DNA from: Nodosilinea sp. FACHB-131
GTDB taxonomy: Bacteria; Cyanobacteriota; Cyanobacteriia; Phormidesmidales; Phormidesmidaceae
Reading direction: 5' to 3'
Length of the DNA stretch: 64,000 nucleotides
NCBI RefSeq assembly: GCF_014695395.1
Contig: NZ_JACJOF010000036.1
Span: 1-64,000, forward strand
Part shown: piece after piece, positions 21,523 to 34,374 of the stretch
Layout of the letters: each line of letters opens with the position of its first letter
Numbering within the stretch: position 1 is the stretch's first letter
Translations under genes and position numbers: made by a program
Notes under the pieces: generated by a model
Databases searched by the model: none
What the model saw: only the letters and a program-made list of their open reading frames with translations
What the model was told of the DNA's origin: nothing

Positions 21523-21993
21523 ATGCAAGACCAAGGTCAAGAAGCATCACTTGAAAAACTAGACAAAGAAGGCGATGAGTTTTTGAGCAAGAGTAATAAC
21601 TCAGCGAGAGTCAGCATCTTGCACAATTCTCCCTTGCTGGTTGCTGTGTTTGGAGGATGGATCACTTTGCTTGGTGGAGTATTTACAGTAGCTTTGCAAG
21701 CTAATGCTCAACTAGAGTTAGAACGACAAAAAGCAGAAGCCGGAATTCAATTGGAACGACAAAAAATTGAGTTTTCGCTGATACAGAAAGCGTTAAGCAA
21801 TCCAAGCCGAGAAGAAGCAGCGAAAGAATTGATTTTCTTAGTTGATACGGGAATTATTCAAAGCCTTGATGCTTCAAGAATTAGAGAAAGAGCAGAAAAT
21901 CCAGAGTCTTTGCCTTACGGTCAAGACATGTCATCACTTTTAGAAGAAGCCATGAAAAGCCTAGAAGATTCTATAGAAGAACTGCCTCAATGA
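21523..21993 (+). CDS. Single-pass membrane protein with coiled coil, unknown
   Basis: 156 residues. One membrane segment (SPLLVAVFGGWITLLGGVFTVAL, about residues 35-57) is followed by a charged helix with a repeated phrase, LELERQKAEAGI then QLERQKIEFSL, predicted to be a coiled coil. The C-terminal region is acidic (SLLEEAMKSLEDSIEELPQ). No family was recognised. Its codon use is AT-rich relative to neighbours, consistent with acquired DNA. An upstream -10 box and inverted repeat suggest dedicated regulation. Confidence 0.65.
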   Translation: MQDQGQEASLEKLDKEGDEFLSKSNNSARVSILHNSPLLVAVFGGWITLLGGVFTVALQANAQLELERQKAEAGIQLERQKIEFSLIQKALSNPSREEAAKELIFLVDTGIIQSLDASRIRERAENPESLPYGQDMSSLLEEAMKSLEDSIEELPQ

Positions 21994-22174
21994 TCTAACT
22001 AATTTGATTTAGTCAGCCATAGAGTGGGCTAACTTAGGTGCATTCCACTTCTGCAATAAGCCCAATGCTTAGGCACCAACCCATGAGAATCAGGGTAGTT
22101 GAAAAGGCTCTTATCCCTAGGCTTTCAAACTGAGATGCACTGATCAGCATTAAACTTCTTTATTCGCAACGCGA

Positions 22175-22468
22175 TCAAGCGGGTTTAAAGTCAATAGTCA
22201 ACCCTACAGCGCTGAGTACAACCACAAAGGTTTCAAGAGTTGGGTTTTCTCCTTCTGTTAAAACCTGTTGCAGAGGCTTACTGAGGGCATCAGCACTGTT
22301 TTCTTGCGTGACCTGCCTAGCTTCAACCACATTCCTTAGGGCCAGCACAAAAGCTTCCCGGTTGCCATCTTTCAGCGTTTCGTCTAAAGCTGTCTTGAGG
22401 TACAGGGCCGCATAGTCTGGGTTAGCTAACCTCACCAGCAAGTCAGTTCGATAATCTTTCACTGGCAT
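22175..22468 (-). CDS. HigA-like addiction-module antidote
   Basis: 97 residues starting at ATG 22468; a longer frame upstream lies inside the toxin gene. The core (YLKTALDETLKDGNREAFVLALRNVVEARQ, then PTLETFVVVLSAVGLTIDF) matches the helix-turn-helix antidote family that pairs with RelE/ParE-like killers. It should bind its toxin and repress the pair. It follows the toxin gene after 4 nt, the toxin-first order of higBA-type systems. Confidence 0.85.
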   Translation of the reverse strand: MPVKDYRTDLLVRLANPDYAALYLKTALDETLKDGNREAFVLALRNVVEARQVTQENSADALSKPLQQVLTEGENPTLETFVVVLSAVGLTIDFKPA

Positions 22469-22472
22469 CGAA

Positions 22473-22811
22473 TCACCCCTCCCGCTGTTCACTCTGATAC
22501 ATTGCCCAGAACTGTTGCGCCGTCCGAATGTCTTTATTCTGACCTTTCTTATCGCCGCCGACCAGCAATAGCACAACTCGTCTACCTGCTAAACCATAGT
22601 AAACCCGATAGCCTGGGCCAAAAAAGAACCGTAGCTCGTAAACTCCTTCGCCAATGCTTTTGCGATCGCCAAAATTTCCTAGACTGACCCGGTCAAGCCG
22701 AGCATCTATTCTGGCTTGGGTTTGAGCATCGAGATTTGCAAACCATGTATCAAAGGGACAAGTCCCTTCTGGTGTAACGTATTTTTGAAGTTCCCACTGC
22801 CCCTGACTCAT
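22473..22811 (-). CDS. RelE/ParE-family toxin (HigB-like addiction killer)
   Basis: 112 residues from ATG 22811; an in-frame TTG at 22835 is less likely. PFDTWFANLDAQTQARIDAR, VYELRFFFGPGYRVYYG and VVLLLVGGDKKGQNKDI are signatures of the small 'addiction module killer' branch of RelE-like ribosome-dependent ribonucleases. It heads a two-gene unit with its antidote. The unit sits directly after the htpG terminator, a typical accessory insertion. Confidence 0.88.
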   Translation of the reverse strand: MSQGQWELQKYVTPEGTCPFDTWFANLDAQTQARIDARLDRVSLGNFGDRKSIGEGVYELRFFFGPGYRVYYGLAGRRVVLLLVGGDKKGQNKDIRTAQQFWAMYQSEQREG

Positions 22812-22834
22812 GGATGCCCTGGTTCTTAAAGGCA

Positions 22835-22867
22835 AAGAACCCCGAATTCTTTAAACCCGGGGTTCTT
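22835..22867 (-). terminator. Terminator after htpG
   Basis: AAGAACCCCG (22835-22844) pairs exactly with CGGGGTTCTT (22858-22867), 13-nt loop, 25 nt after the htpG stop. On the minus strand the stem ends in TTCTTT. The toxin gene starts just beyond it. Confidence 0.65.
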
Positions 22868-22892
22868 CATACAGACTAACGCTCCTCTTGCT

Positions 22893-24869
22893 CTATCGCT
22901 CGGTGAGCTTCGTCAGCAGGGTGTTTGACCGCTCCACAAAGGTCTTCATGCCATCGGCATCAAAGCCCTTTTGAGCCATCAGCGCCGTGTCGTAGACCTG
23001 GTTGCAGATCATCTTCGCCAGGTCACCAGCGGGTGAGCTACCGCCGTCGGCACCAATAATTGTGCTCTGGCTCAGCCCCAGCAGGTTTTGAATCAGCGGG
23101 TGGGCCGTATTCACCATCAGCACGTGGTCGTCGGGGAACTGCATCTCCTGCTGTTGAATCATCGCCATGGTTTCCTGCATGCGGCGGGCTTCCTCAGGCA
23201 GCAGCACCATGGCCGGGGGTGCGCCTTCGCCCTTCAGCGCCTGGGGTTTGACGTTGACGCGGGGACGGTTGATCGCCTGCTCAAACATCTCCTTGATTTC
23301 GTCGTTGCGGGTTTTGTTGGTAGCTGGGTCAACGATTTCGCTCTGCTTTTCTTTATCGAGCAGAGTGTCGTCCAGATCCGCATCGACGCGCACAAATTTC
23401 ACGTCGGAATATTCCCGCTCCAGGGTAGGAATAAAGTGGGTGTCGATGAACGAATCCATAAACAGCAGTTCCAGGTCCTGGCTCTTGAACAGCTGGATAT
23501 AGGTGGCCTGGGAAACCTCATCGGTGGCGTAGAAGACGCGGTTTTCGTGCTTGTCTTTGTTGCGCTCCAGATACTCACTCAGGGTGGTATAGAAGTTGCC
23601 CTTGGCGTCGGTGGCGGGCTTGTTGTCCGTCACTTCTGACCAAGCATCACCTTCCTCGGTTTGTACCTCCACCTTAGCGGCCTCTTCCCCATCGCCTAGC
23701 TTGGCGGTGGTGCGGAAGATGAGGATGTCTTTGACCTGCTCCTTAAACTTGTCGTCGTTGAGGGAGCCAAACTTGACAAAATTGCCCAGGTCTTGCCAGC
23801 TGGCAATGTACTTGGCGGGGTCGTCGCGGTACAAGGCCTTGAGGCTGTCGCCCACTTTCTTGGCAATGTAGTCGGCGATGCGGCGCACGGTGCGATCGCC
23901 CTGCAAAAAGCTGCGGCTCACATTCAGCGGAATGTCGGTGCTGTCGATCACGCCGCGCAGGGGCAGTAGGAATCGGGGCACCACCTCTTCGCAGTTGTCG
24001 GTGACAAACACCTGGTTGCAGTAGAGCTTAATGCTGCTCTTGGTGATGTCGATGTCGGGCTTGAGTTTGGGGAAGTAGAGAATGCCGTTGACCACGAAGG
24101 GGTAGTCGGTGTTGAGGTGAATCCACAGCAGCGGGTCTTCCTGGAAGGGGTAGAGGTAGCGGTAGAACTCTAAATAGTCTTCGTCGGTGAGGCTGCTGGG
24201 CGACTGCTTCCAAGGGGCTTCGTGCTTGTTTACGACTTCGCCGTCGATCTTGATCGGCACCGGCATGAAGTCGCAGTAGGTTTTGATCAACTGCCGAATG
24301 CGGGCGGGCTCCAGATATTCTTCTTCGCCCTCCATCAGGGTGAGGGTGATGGTGGTGCCGACGGTAGTGCGATCGGAGGCGCTCAGCTCAAACTGGGTCG
24401 AGCCGTCGCAGCTCCAGTGCACCGCTTCGGCACCGTCTTTATAGGAGAGGGTGTCGATCTCGACCGTGGAGGCCACCATAAACGAAGAGTAAAAGCCCAG
24501 ACCAAAGTGACCAATGATTGGATCTTCGGCGGCGCTGTCTTTGTATTTGGTGATGAACTCCTCAGCGCTGGAGAAGGCCACCTGGTTGATGTACTTTTTG
24601 ATTTCCTCGGCGGTCATGCCGATGCCGGTGTCGGAGATGCTGAGGGTCTTCTTGTCTTTGTCGAATTTGATTTCAATCTCGGGAGCGCTGATGTCGCCAG
24701 AGTATTCGCCCGATCGCGCCACCATGGAGAGCTTTTTGATGGCGTCGACGGCGTTGGAGACCAACTCCCGCAGAAAGATTTCGTGCTCTGAGTAGAGCGC
24801 TTTTTTGATGATCGGAAAAATATTCTCGGTATGGATCGAGATATTACCCTGTTCCAGAATCGTCGTCAT
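22893..24869 (-). CDS. htpG: Molecular chaperone HtpG (Hsp90)
   Basis: 658 residues, bacterial Hsp90. The GHKL ATPase domain shows IFLRELVSNAVDAIKKL (the ATP-site Glu-Asn region), ISDTGIGMT, and GHFGLGFYSSFMVA. The middle domain carries PLNVSRSFLQGD, and the C-terminal dimerisation domain is complete. In cyanobacteria HtpG supports heat and oxidative tolerance and phycobilisome linker stability. The gene is single, with a hairpin terminator. Confidence 0.97.
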   Translation of the reverse strand: MTTILEQGNISIHTENIFPIIKKALYSEHEIFLRELVSNAVDAIKKLSMVARSGEYSGDISAPEIEIKFDKDKKTLSISDTGIGMTAEEIKKYINQVAFSSAEEFITKYKDSAAEDPIIGHFGLGFYSSFMVASTVEIDTLSYKDGAEAVHWSCDGSTQFELSASDRTTVGTTITLTLMEGEEEYLEPARIRQLIKTYCDFMPVPIKIDGEVVNKHEAPWKQSPSSLTDEDYLEFYRYLYPFQEDPLLWIHLNTDYPFVVNGILYFPKLKPDIDITKSSIKLYCNQVFVTDNCEEVVPRFLLPLRGVIDSTDIPLNVSRSFLQGDRTVRRIADYIAKKVGDSLKALYRDDPAKYIASWQDLGNFVKFGSLNDDKFKEQVKDILIFRTTAKLGDGEEAAKVEVQTEEGDAWSEVTDNKPATDAKGNFYTTLSEYLERNKDKHENRVFYATDEVSQATYIQLFKSQDLELLFMDSFIDTHFIPTLEREYSDVKFVRVDADLDDTLLDKEKQSEIVDPATNKTRNDEIKEMFEQAINRPRVNVKPQALKGEGAPPAMVLLPEEARRMQETMAMIQQQEMQFPDDHVLMVNTAHPLIQNLLGLSQSTIIGADGGSSPAGDLAKMICNQVYDTALMAQKGFDADGMKTFVERSNTLLTKLTER

Positions 24870-25960
24870 GGCGGTTCGGTGGTGGTTCAGCTATGGGTTA
24901 CTTAAGGGCAATTTTTGACCGAAATGACAGATTTCACAAGCGGCGATTCCTGTACTGAGAGGTTCGGTTGACCCCACTCAGCAGGACAGAGAGTGCTTAA
25001 AGTAACGGTTGAAGCCTCAAATAAGGCTGTCTGCCCCCAAGATTTGCCGCCCTCTCTCGGTATGGAAAGTTATCTGTGAGCCCCACCAAGCGAAAGCAAT
25101 CCGTCCAGCCTACGGTCTGTCGCTTCATCAACCCCATGGAGATGGCTAGGTTAGCAGCCGTTCTGCGTTGGGTACATGGTGCAGGGCATGTGACCAGCTC
25201 ATTTTCCAACGTGAGGGTCGGTTCGGCGGCGATCGCCCATGCGGTTGCCCGCACCCTAGTTGTCGTCTGCTTTCAGGCTATGCAGCTGCGATCGCAGACC
25301 CTCGGTTTTGACCAAGAACTCATGGTATGGAGTGAGTCTCCACCGCTGACCTAGGTCATATATCTCGGTTTGCCAACAACTTCTAGGAGGGGCAAAAATA
25401 ATCAAAAAAACTAGTCTTGTGATGACTCATTACTCTAAATTTGTCCTACGTGATTAGCCTAAATGTCACTTAAAGACAGGTCTATGCTCTGTCAAAGACG
25501 CTCCGTTTGACCAATTAATAAACGGCATTATTGCCTGTGTGATGGCTCTGTATAACCTATCGGAAGCTAATCTTAGGAGCGCGTTTCCTCTCGCCATGGT
25601 TTAGATTACCGATTCCAAGGCGCGAATCTTGTGCTTAGCAAATGAGAATTTTGCTACCCAAATTTTTCTTTTATCTTAAGCAGAGGTAGTAGAAAAACGT
25701 TACTTTAAAAATTGATTAAATAGCTGCCAAGCGCTGAGCCAGCAGGTTAAGAAAAGTAAGGATGTATGTCGGATTTAGGCCCAGACAGCTTTCACTTGAG
25801 AAGATCAGTCACTCTGGCTAGTTCTTGGCTAGCCGACTTCGGCTGCCAAGCAGGTTTTATTGAGGACTGGGAACCTTAAGAGCAGAGATGGCGGCGCTGA
25901 TAAGCCAAGACTAAGCATTACAAATCGTTAAGTGTCTAGAGCGCAAACCTATAGCTATAG
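24870..25960. other. 1.1-kb region without a supported gene
   Basis: Only short overlapping frames on both strands occur near 25.0-25.35 kb, with no recognisable family, signal peptide or convincing ribosome site. The section 25.4-25.95 kb is AT-rich and may carry the promoters of htpG and of the kinase gene, or a small RNA; no structure was decisive. One GCGATCGC-like site occurs near 25230. Confidence 0.5.
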
Positions 25961-29039
<3,079 letters not shown>

Positions 29040-29056
<17 letters not shown>

Positions 29057-31244
29057 CCCCAAGCCCACTATTCTGATTGTCGATGACATTCCCGACAATC
29101 TGCATCTGCTGACTCGGGAGTTGGGGGAGCAGGCCTACGAAACGCGGGGCGTCTTGACGGGAGCTATGGCCCTCACGGTGGCCCGCTCAACCCCCATCGA
29201 CTTGATTCTGCTCGATATTATGCTGCCCGATACCGACGGCTACAGCGTCTGTGAAACCCTCAAGGCTGACCCCGCTACTCGCGATATTCCGGTTATTTTT
29301 ATCAGCGCCCTCGACGAAGCCCTCGATAAGGTCAAAGCCTTTGCGGTGGGCGGCGTGGACTATATTTCTAAGCCCTTTAAAACCGCAGAATTGATCGCCC
29401 GGGTCAATACCCAGCTGAGCCTCCGCCAGGCCCAGCGTCAGCTGCAGCAGTTTAACCAAGCGCTAGAGGATCAGGTGCAGCAGCGCACCTATGAGTTGGG
29501 GGCGGTCAACCAATCGCTGCTGGCTGAAATTCAGGTACGGCAGCAGATTGAGCAGGATCTGCGCAGCAGCGAAATTCGCTATCGCCTGATTGCCGACAAC
29601 ATGAGCGATTTGGTCTGCCTGCACAACACCCAGGGGGAGTTTTTATACGTCAGCCCGTCGGTTCAAACCCTGTTGGGCTATGCCCCTACTGACCTAGTCG
29701 GTAAGCGCCTCCAAGATTTTTGCCACCCGGCCGATAGTCACTGCATTCAGCTACAGTTTCAGCCCTTGTCGGGGCAGGGCGAATTGAGCACCAGCTGCTA
29801 TCGGTTTCGGTGTCAGTCGGGCCACCACATCTGGCTCGAAACCCTGGCTAAGCCAGTGATCAATGACGCGGGCGCGATCACCGGCATTGTCACCAGCTCG
29901 CGGGATGTGAGTCGCCGGGTCGAAGTCGAGCATCGGCTGCGCCATGATGCCCTGCACGACGCCCTCACCCACCTGCCCAACCGCGACTGGTTGGCCCAAC
30001 GCCTGGAGCTGGAGCTGATGCAGCGCAGCTGGTATGGCGGCGATCGCTTTGGCCTGCTGATGGTTGACCTCGATCGCTTCAAGGCGGTGAACGATAGCCT
30101 GGGTCACCTGCTCGGCGACCAGCTGCTGGTGGCGGTGTCCAACTTGCTCAAGGGCTGCGTCCGCGATGTCGATATGGTGTCGCGCTGGGGCGGCGACGAG
30201 TTTGTGATTTTCCTCGAAAAAATTACCGACACCAATGAGGTGATTCAAGTAGCCAATCTCATCCAGGCCACGCTTGAAAACCCGATCGCCCTCGACGGCA
30301 AAATTATCTTTACCTCCGTCAGCATTGGCATTTTGATTGGCGATGGCTCCTACGCCAACAGCAACGACATTTTTAGGGATGTAGATATTGCCCTCTACCG
30401 CGCCAAGGAGATGGGGCGCAACCGCTACGAAATTTTTAGCCTGGAGATGTACCAACAGGCGATCGCCCGGCTCAACCTTGAAAACGAGCTGCGGCTAGCC
30501 ATTCAGCAGCAGCACTTTGTGGTGCATTACCAGCCGATTGTGTCGCTTGAAACACGCTCTTTGCTGGGGTTTGAGGCCCTGGCCCGGTGGCAGCACCCCA
30601 CCCAGGGGCTGATCATGCCCGGTGAGTTTATCGACTTAGCCGAAGATACTGGGCTAATTAAGCCCCTCGGTGGGCAAATTTTGCGTCAGGTATGCGAAAC
30701 CCTGAGCCAGTGGAGTGCCGCTCACCTCCTAGACGATGGGTTTCAGATCAGCGTCAACGTGTCGGGGCAGCAGTTTCGCGACCCAATCTTTATTCACACC
30801 GTCGATCGGATTTTGGCCGATACCGGGGTAACGGGTCGCTGGCTCAAGTTTGAAATCACTGAGCGCGTTTTGCTGGAGCAGTCAGAGAGCATTGCCCGTA
30901 CCCTGGCGGCAATTCGCAGTCGCGGCATTGAGCTCAGCATTGATGACTTTGGCACCGGCTACTCGTCCCTGCGCTACCTCAGCCAGTTTTCGCTGCAAAC
31001 CCTTAAGATCGATCGCTCCTTTGTCAACCAAATGCAGCCCACTCGCCAGGGCATTGTGCAGGCCATTGTCGATCTGGCCCACAACCTGGAGATGACTTGT
31101 ATTGCCGAAGGGGTCGAAACCGAGTTGCAGCTGACCCAACTGCTCAGCTTGGGATGTGAGGCGGCCCAGGGATATTTTTTTGCTCGCCCCCTGTCCGTAG
31201 AGGCGGTGACCCAGATGCTTGCGGGCGATCGCAAGTTGCCTTAA
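29040..31244 (+). CDS. REC-PAS-GGDEF-EAL bifunctional c-di-GMP enzyme
   Basis: 734 residues. Receiver (about 10-125; [25 protein letters not shown]), a coiled coil, PAS (about 180-300; [16 protein letters not shown]), GGDEF (about 305-465) and EAL (about 480-730). The cyclase site WGGDEF is intact, with the inhibitory I-site RDVD five residues before it. The EAL domain keeps [23 protein letters not shown] and EGVET, so phosphodiesterase activity is plausible too. Overlap with the upstream hybrid kinase implies that kinase phosphorylates this receiver and sets c-di-GMP levels (inference). Confidence 0.93.
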
Positions 31245-31250
31245 CCCCGG

Positions 31251-31847
31251 CTAGTCAGGGCGCTTGGGCCAGCTATTGGCGCGAAGATTTTGGGCGGCTA
31301 GCTCTACGGTTTCAGCAATGCGGCGATCGCGGGTTTCGGCCCGTTTGGCGCTGGCAATCCATTCCAAAATGCCCCGCTTGGCCGAACGCGGAAAAGCCTC
31401 AAAATTGGCGCTGGCCAGCTCATTCTCCGCCAAAGCCAACGCCAGATCCGCTGGCACCTCCAGTCGCTCAATCGCATCCAGCAGCTCCCACGAGCCGTCC
31501 TGTTTCGCCGCCTCAATCTTCGCCAGCCCCGGCGGCATCATTAGCCCCGCCTCGATCAGGGCGGCAATCCGCTTTTTGTTGAGCGCCGACCAGCCCGTGC
31601 CCGACTTGCGCGGAGCCACCCACAGCATGGTGCGCTCATCGTCAAGCCTGTTGCCCTTGCTGTCAATCCAGCCAAAGCACAGCGCTTCTTCCACTACCTC
31701 ATCGTAGGAAACGTGGGGCTTACCCGACCGTTTCTTGTAGGTGATCAGCCACAGCCCCTCGCTGCGAGTATGGTTTGCCGTTAGCCACGCTCGCCACTCA
31801 GCGCGGCTTTCAACTTGAATAGAATTTTCGGGCGCTTCGATCGCCAT
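31251..31847 (-). CDS. YdeI/OmpD-associated family protein
   Basis: 198 residues, soluble. ESRAEWRAWLTANHTRSEGLWL, SYDEVVEEALCFGWIDSK and LNKKRIAALIEAGLM match the YdeI family, whose members appear in stress and antimicrobial-peptide resistance screens but have no settled biochemistry. The C-terminal LEWIASAKRAETRDRRIAE is the conserved helical end. It converges on the c-di-GMP gene and is separated from dnaA by the 8-bp tandem repeat. Confidence 0.85.
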   Translation of the reverse strand: MAIEAPENSIQVESRAEWRAWLTANHTRSEGLWLITYKKRSGKPHVSYDEVVEEALCFGWIDSKGNRLDDERTMLWVAPRKSGTGWSALNKKRIAALIEAGLMMPPGLAKIEAAKQDGSWELLDAIERLEVPADLALALAENELASANFEAFPRSAKRGILEWIASAKRAETRDRRIAETVELAAQNLRANSWPKRPD

Positions 31848-31924
31848 GGCAGTCAGGACAAGTCATCCTCAAGTCTCAGCATACTCAATCCACCCATTGT
31901 GCTACTTCAGCAACATCCCAACCC

Positions 31925-31956
31925 ATCCACCCATCCACCCATCCACCCATCCACCC
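31925..31956. repeat. Four perfect tandem copies of ATCCACCC
   Basis: An 8-bp unit is repeated four times without change between the dnaA stop and the YdeI-gene start, followed by a looser TCCTACCC, GCCCACC, GCCTACCCC series. Similar units occur at 9775-9817. Confidence 0.85.
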
Positions 31957-31981
31957 TCCTACCCGCCCACCGGCCTACCCC

Positions 31982-33403
31982 TCAACGGCTCCGCTCGTTC
32001 ATACTCAGTCGATCGCCCAGCTGCCGAATGGTTTGGGCCAGATCCAAATCGCGCTTCAAGAGTTTCTCAATTTTGGTGTAGCTATAAAGCACCGTTGTGT
32101 GGTCTTTGCCGCCAAAGGCATCGCCAATTTTGGGCAGACTGAGGTCGGTGTGGCGGCGCATTAGATACATGCCCACCTGGCGGGCCTGGCTGATCTCCCG
32201 TCGTCGCGAGGACCCCTTCAAATCGTCCACCGAGACGCCGAACTTCTCCGCCACCACTGCCAGCACCGAGCTGGGCGAGGCCTCAATTTTATCTGCCGGA
32301 GGATTCAGCACCGCCGTCAGGTGTTCGACGGTCATGGGCAGGCCCGAGATCGAGGTGTAGGCGAGGGCGCGAATCAACGCCCCCTCCAGCTCGCGAACGT
32401 TCGAGGTGTAGCTGGCGGCAATATACTCAAGCGCCTCGCGGGGAATCTGCACCTGCTCGTACTCCGCCTTTTTTTGCAGAATGGCAATCCGGGTCTCGTA
32501 GTCGGGGGTCTGAATGTCGGCAATCAGGCCCATGGAAAACCGCGAGATCAGCCGGTCTTGCAGCCGCATAATCTGGTTGGGTGGCCGGTCTGAGGCCAGC
32601 ACAATCTGCTTGCCCGCCTCGTGGAGCGTGTTGAAGGTGTGGAAGAACTCCTCCTGGGTGTACTCCTTGCCCTCAATAAACTGAATGTCATCCACCAGCA
32701 AAATGTCCACATCCCGGTAGTGGGAGCGAAAGTGCTGCATGCTGTCGCGGCGAATGGCGGTGATCAGATCGTTGGTGAACTGTTCTGTGCTGACGTAGGC
32801 TACCCGCGCCTGGGGAGCAATCTCCTGCCGATAGTGGCCGATAGACTGCATCAGGTGGGTTTTGCCCAGGCCCACCCCACCGCACAAGAACAGCGGGTTA
32901 AACTCGCGCCCTGGTGACTCTGCTACCGCCAGAGCCGCCGCATGGGCCATGCGGTTGTTGGCTCCCACCACAAAGCGCGAAAACACCGCCTTGTGGTTGA
33001 GGTCGTTGTAATTCTCCCGGGTCGAGGCGGGCGGGTCCGCCGGCATGGCTCGGGTGGGCAACGCTGGAGCCGAGCGAGCGGGCAGGGTCGGGGTCGAGGC
33101 TGGCCAGTTGACCTCAGCCATGGGCCGCAGCGCCGCTGAGCCATCATCCCCATCGGGCACCACTGTTACCTGAAGCTCAATAGCCTTGCCCAAAATATTG
33201 TTGACGACTTGGGTGATGGTGCCAGCGTAGTGCTTTTGTACCCAGTTGCGGGAAAAGGGGTTGGGGGTCGATATCACCAGGGCGCGATCGCTCAGGGTTT
33301 GCGCCTGAGCAGGCTTAATCCAGGTTTCAAAGGTGGGGCGGCTCAACTCCGCCTGAAGCTGGTTAAGAACCTCTTCCCACAACCGATTCAGGGCCTGGTC
33401 CAC
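31982..33403 (-). CDS. dnaA: Chromosomal replication initiator DnaA
   Basis: 473 residues, starting at GTG 33403 ([20 protein letters not shown]). Domain I is N-terminal, domain II a Pro/Ala-rich linker, then AAA+ with Walker [14 protein letters not shown], Walker [13 protein letters not shown] and sensor motifs, and domain IV with the DnaA-box helix [16 protein letters not shown]. Neighbours are not dnaN or other origin genes, as is common in cyanobacteria. No clear DnaA boxes were seen in the 410 bp upstream. Confidence 0.97.
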   Translation of the reverse strand: MDQALNRLWEEVLNQLQAELSRPTFETWIKPAQAQTLSDRALVISTPNPFSRNWVQKHYAGTITQVVNNILGKAIELQVTVVPDGDDGSAALRPMAEVNWPASTPTLPARSAPALPTRAMPADPPASTRENYNDLNHKAVFSRFVVGANNRMAHAAALAVAESPGREFNPLFLCGGVGLGKTHLMQSIGHYRQEIAPQARVAYVSTEQFTNDLITAIRRDSMQHFRSHYRDVDILLVDDIQFIEGKEYTQEEFFHTFNTLHEAGKQIVLASDRPPNQIMRLQDRLISRFSMGLIADIQTPDYETRIAILQKKAEYEQVQIPREALEYIAASYTSNVRELEGALIRALAYTSISGLPMTVEHLTAVLNPPADKIEASPSSVLAVVAEKFGVSVDDLKGSSRRREISQARQVGMYLMRRHTDLSLPKIGDAFGGKDHTTVLYSYTKIEKLLKRDLDLAQTIRQLGDRLSMNERSR

Positions 33404-33813
33404 GGTTTACCTCGTAAATAACCGCTGCCCGAAGGCAGACATCGCGCATGATGAGCTAATCGGGCTACCACTCCCTAGCCCGCTAGCATTCTGATGCCAG
33501 AACTGGGGCTTTCCAGGGCAGTGGAACCGTTTGTCCCGAACCTTGACCGCAGACTGGGAGAGCCCAGTGCAGACAGCCATCGTGAAGATCTATAGGGTAC
33601 TAGATATACAGATAAAAAATGTCCCTGATTCTACATATAGCGTTTTGGTAAAACTTGGATCCAGTACTACCCCAGTCAGCGAGGCATTAGAGGCGTCCCG
33701 CTGGTCTATTGAACCATATGACCCTAGCCTCTGGGGGAAGATATATACAATGGCTACAATATTGCTCAGTTAACCCCGACTCCGGCTCACTCTTTGACCC
33801 CTAAGGCCTATTC
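33404..33813. other. dnaA-def divergent intergenic region
   Basis: No convincing gene. The stretch 33580-33660 and around 33740 is AT-rich and probably contains the dnaA and def promoters. It was scanned for TTWTNCACA-type DnaA boxes and AT-rich 13-mers; none was clear, so it is not called an origin. Confidence 0.5.
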
Positions 33814-34374
33814 ATGACCACCCCAAAATCGTCGCCAGAGCCATCCCCGACCCCGCTGCTAACCCTAGGCCATCCGGTGCTGCGCCAGGTCGCCCAGCCT
33901 GTGGCTGCGGTGAGAGATGAGGCTATACAACTGTTGATTGACCAGTTGTTGACAACAGTCCGCACCGCCAACGGCGTTGGAATTGCCGCCCCCCAGCTCG
34001 GCCACTCGCTAAGGATACTGGTGATCGCCTCGCGCCCCAACCTGCGCTACCCCCACGCCCCTTTGATGGAGCCGACGGTGCTGGTCAACCCCCGTCTGGT
34101 GTCAGCCAGCGATGAGCTAGAGCTGGGCTGGGAGGGCTGTCTCAGCGTACCGGGGGTGCGGGGCCAGGTGCCGCGCCATCAGACCGTTGAGGTGGAATAC
34201 TGCGATCGCCATGGGCAACCCCAGCGTCAGATTTGGCAGGGCTTCGTCGCCCGTATCTTTCAGCACGAAGTCGACCATCTAGACGGTAAGGTGTTTCTTG
34301 ACCGAGTACAGTCTGAGGCTCACCTCCTGACTGAAGACGCCTATCAGGCGATGGAAATTGCCGCTTTGGGCTAG
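33814..34374 (+). CDS. def: Peptide deformylase
   Basis: 186 residues. This metalloenzyme removes the formyl group from nascent N-terminal Met. The three family motifs are present: GVGIAAPQLG, EGCLSVPGV (metal Cys) and QHEVDHLDGKVF (two metal His and catalytic Glu). It lies divergent to dnaA. Confidence 0.96.
   Translation: MTTPKSSPEPSPTPLLTLGHPVLRQVAQPVAAVRDEAIQLLIDQLLTTVRTANGVGIAAPQLGHSLRILVIASRPNLRYPHAPLMEPTVLVNPRLVSASDELELGWEGCLSVPGVRGQVPRHQTVEVEYCDRHGQPQRQIWQGFVARIFQHEVDHLDGKVFLDRVQSEAHLLTEDAYQAMEIAALG

Noticed and set aside
22468-22576. Longer antidote start
   Set aside because: The extension lies inside the toxin gene and has no family match; ATG 22468 fits the antidote family.
24997-25354. 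Overlapping short frames on both strands
   Set aside because: No family resemblance, no convincing ribosome site, and the two frames are antisense to each other.
33531-33773. 80-codon plus-strand frame between dnaA and def
   Set aside because: TTG start, no ribosome site, AT-rich promoter-like sequence and no recognisable protein.
33404-33813. Chromosomal origin beside dnaA
   Set aside because: No clear DnaA boxes or AT-rich repeats were visible.
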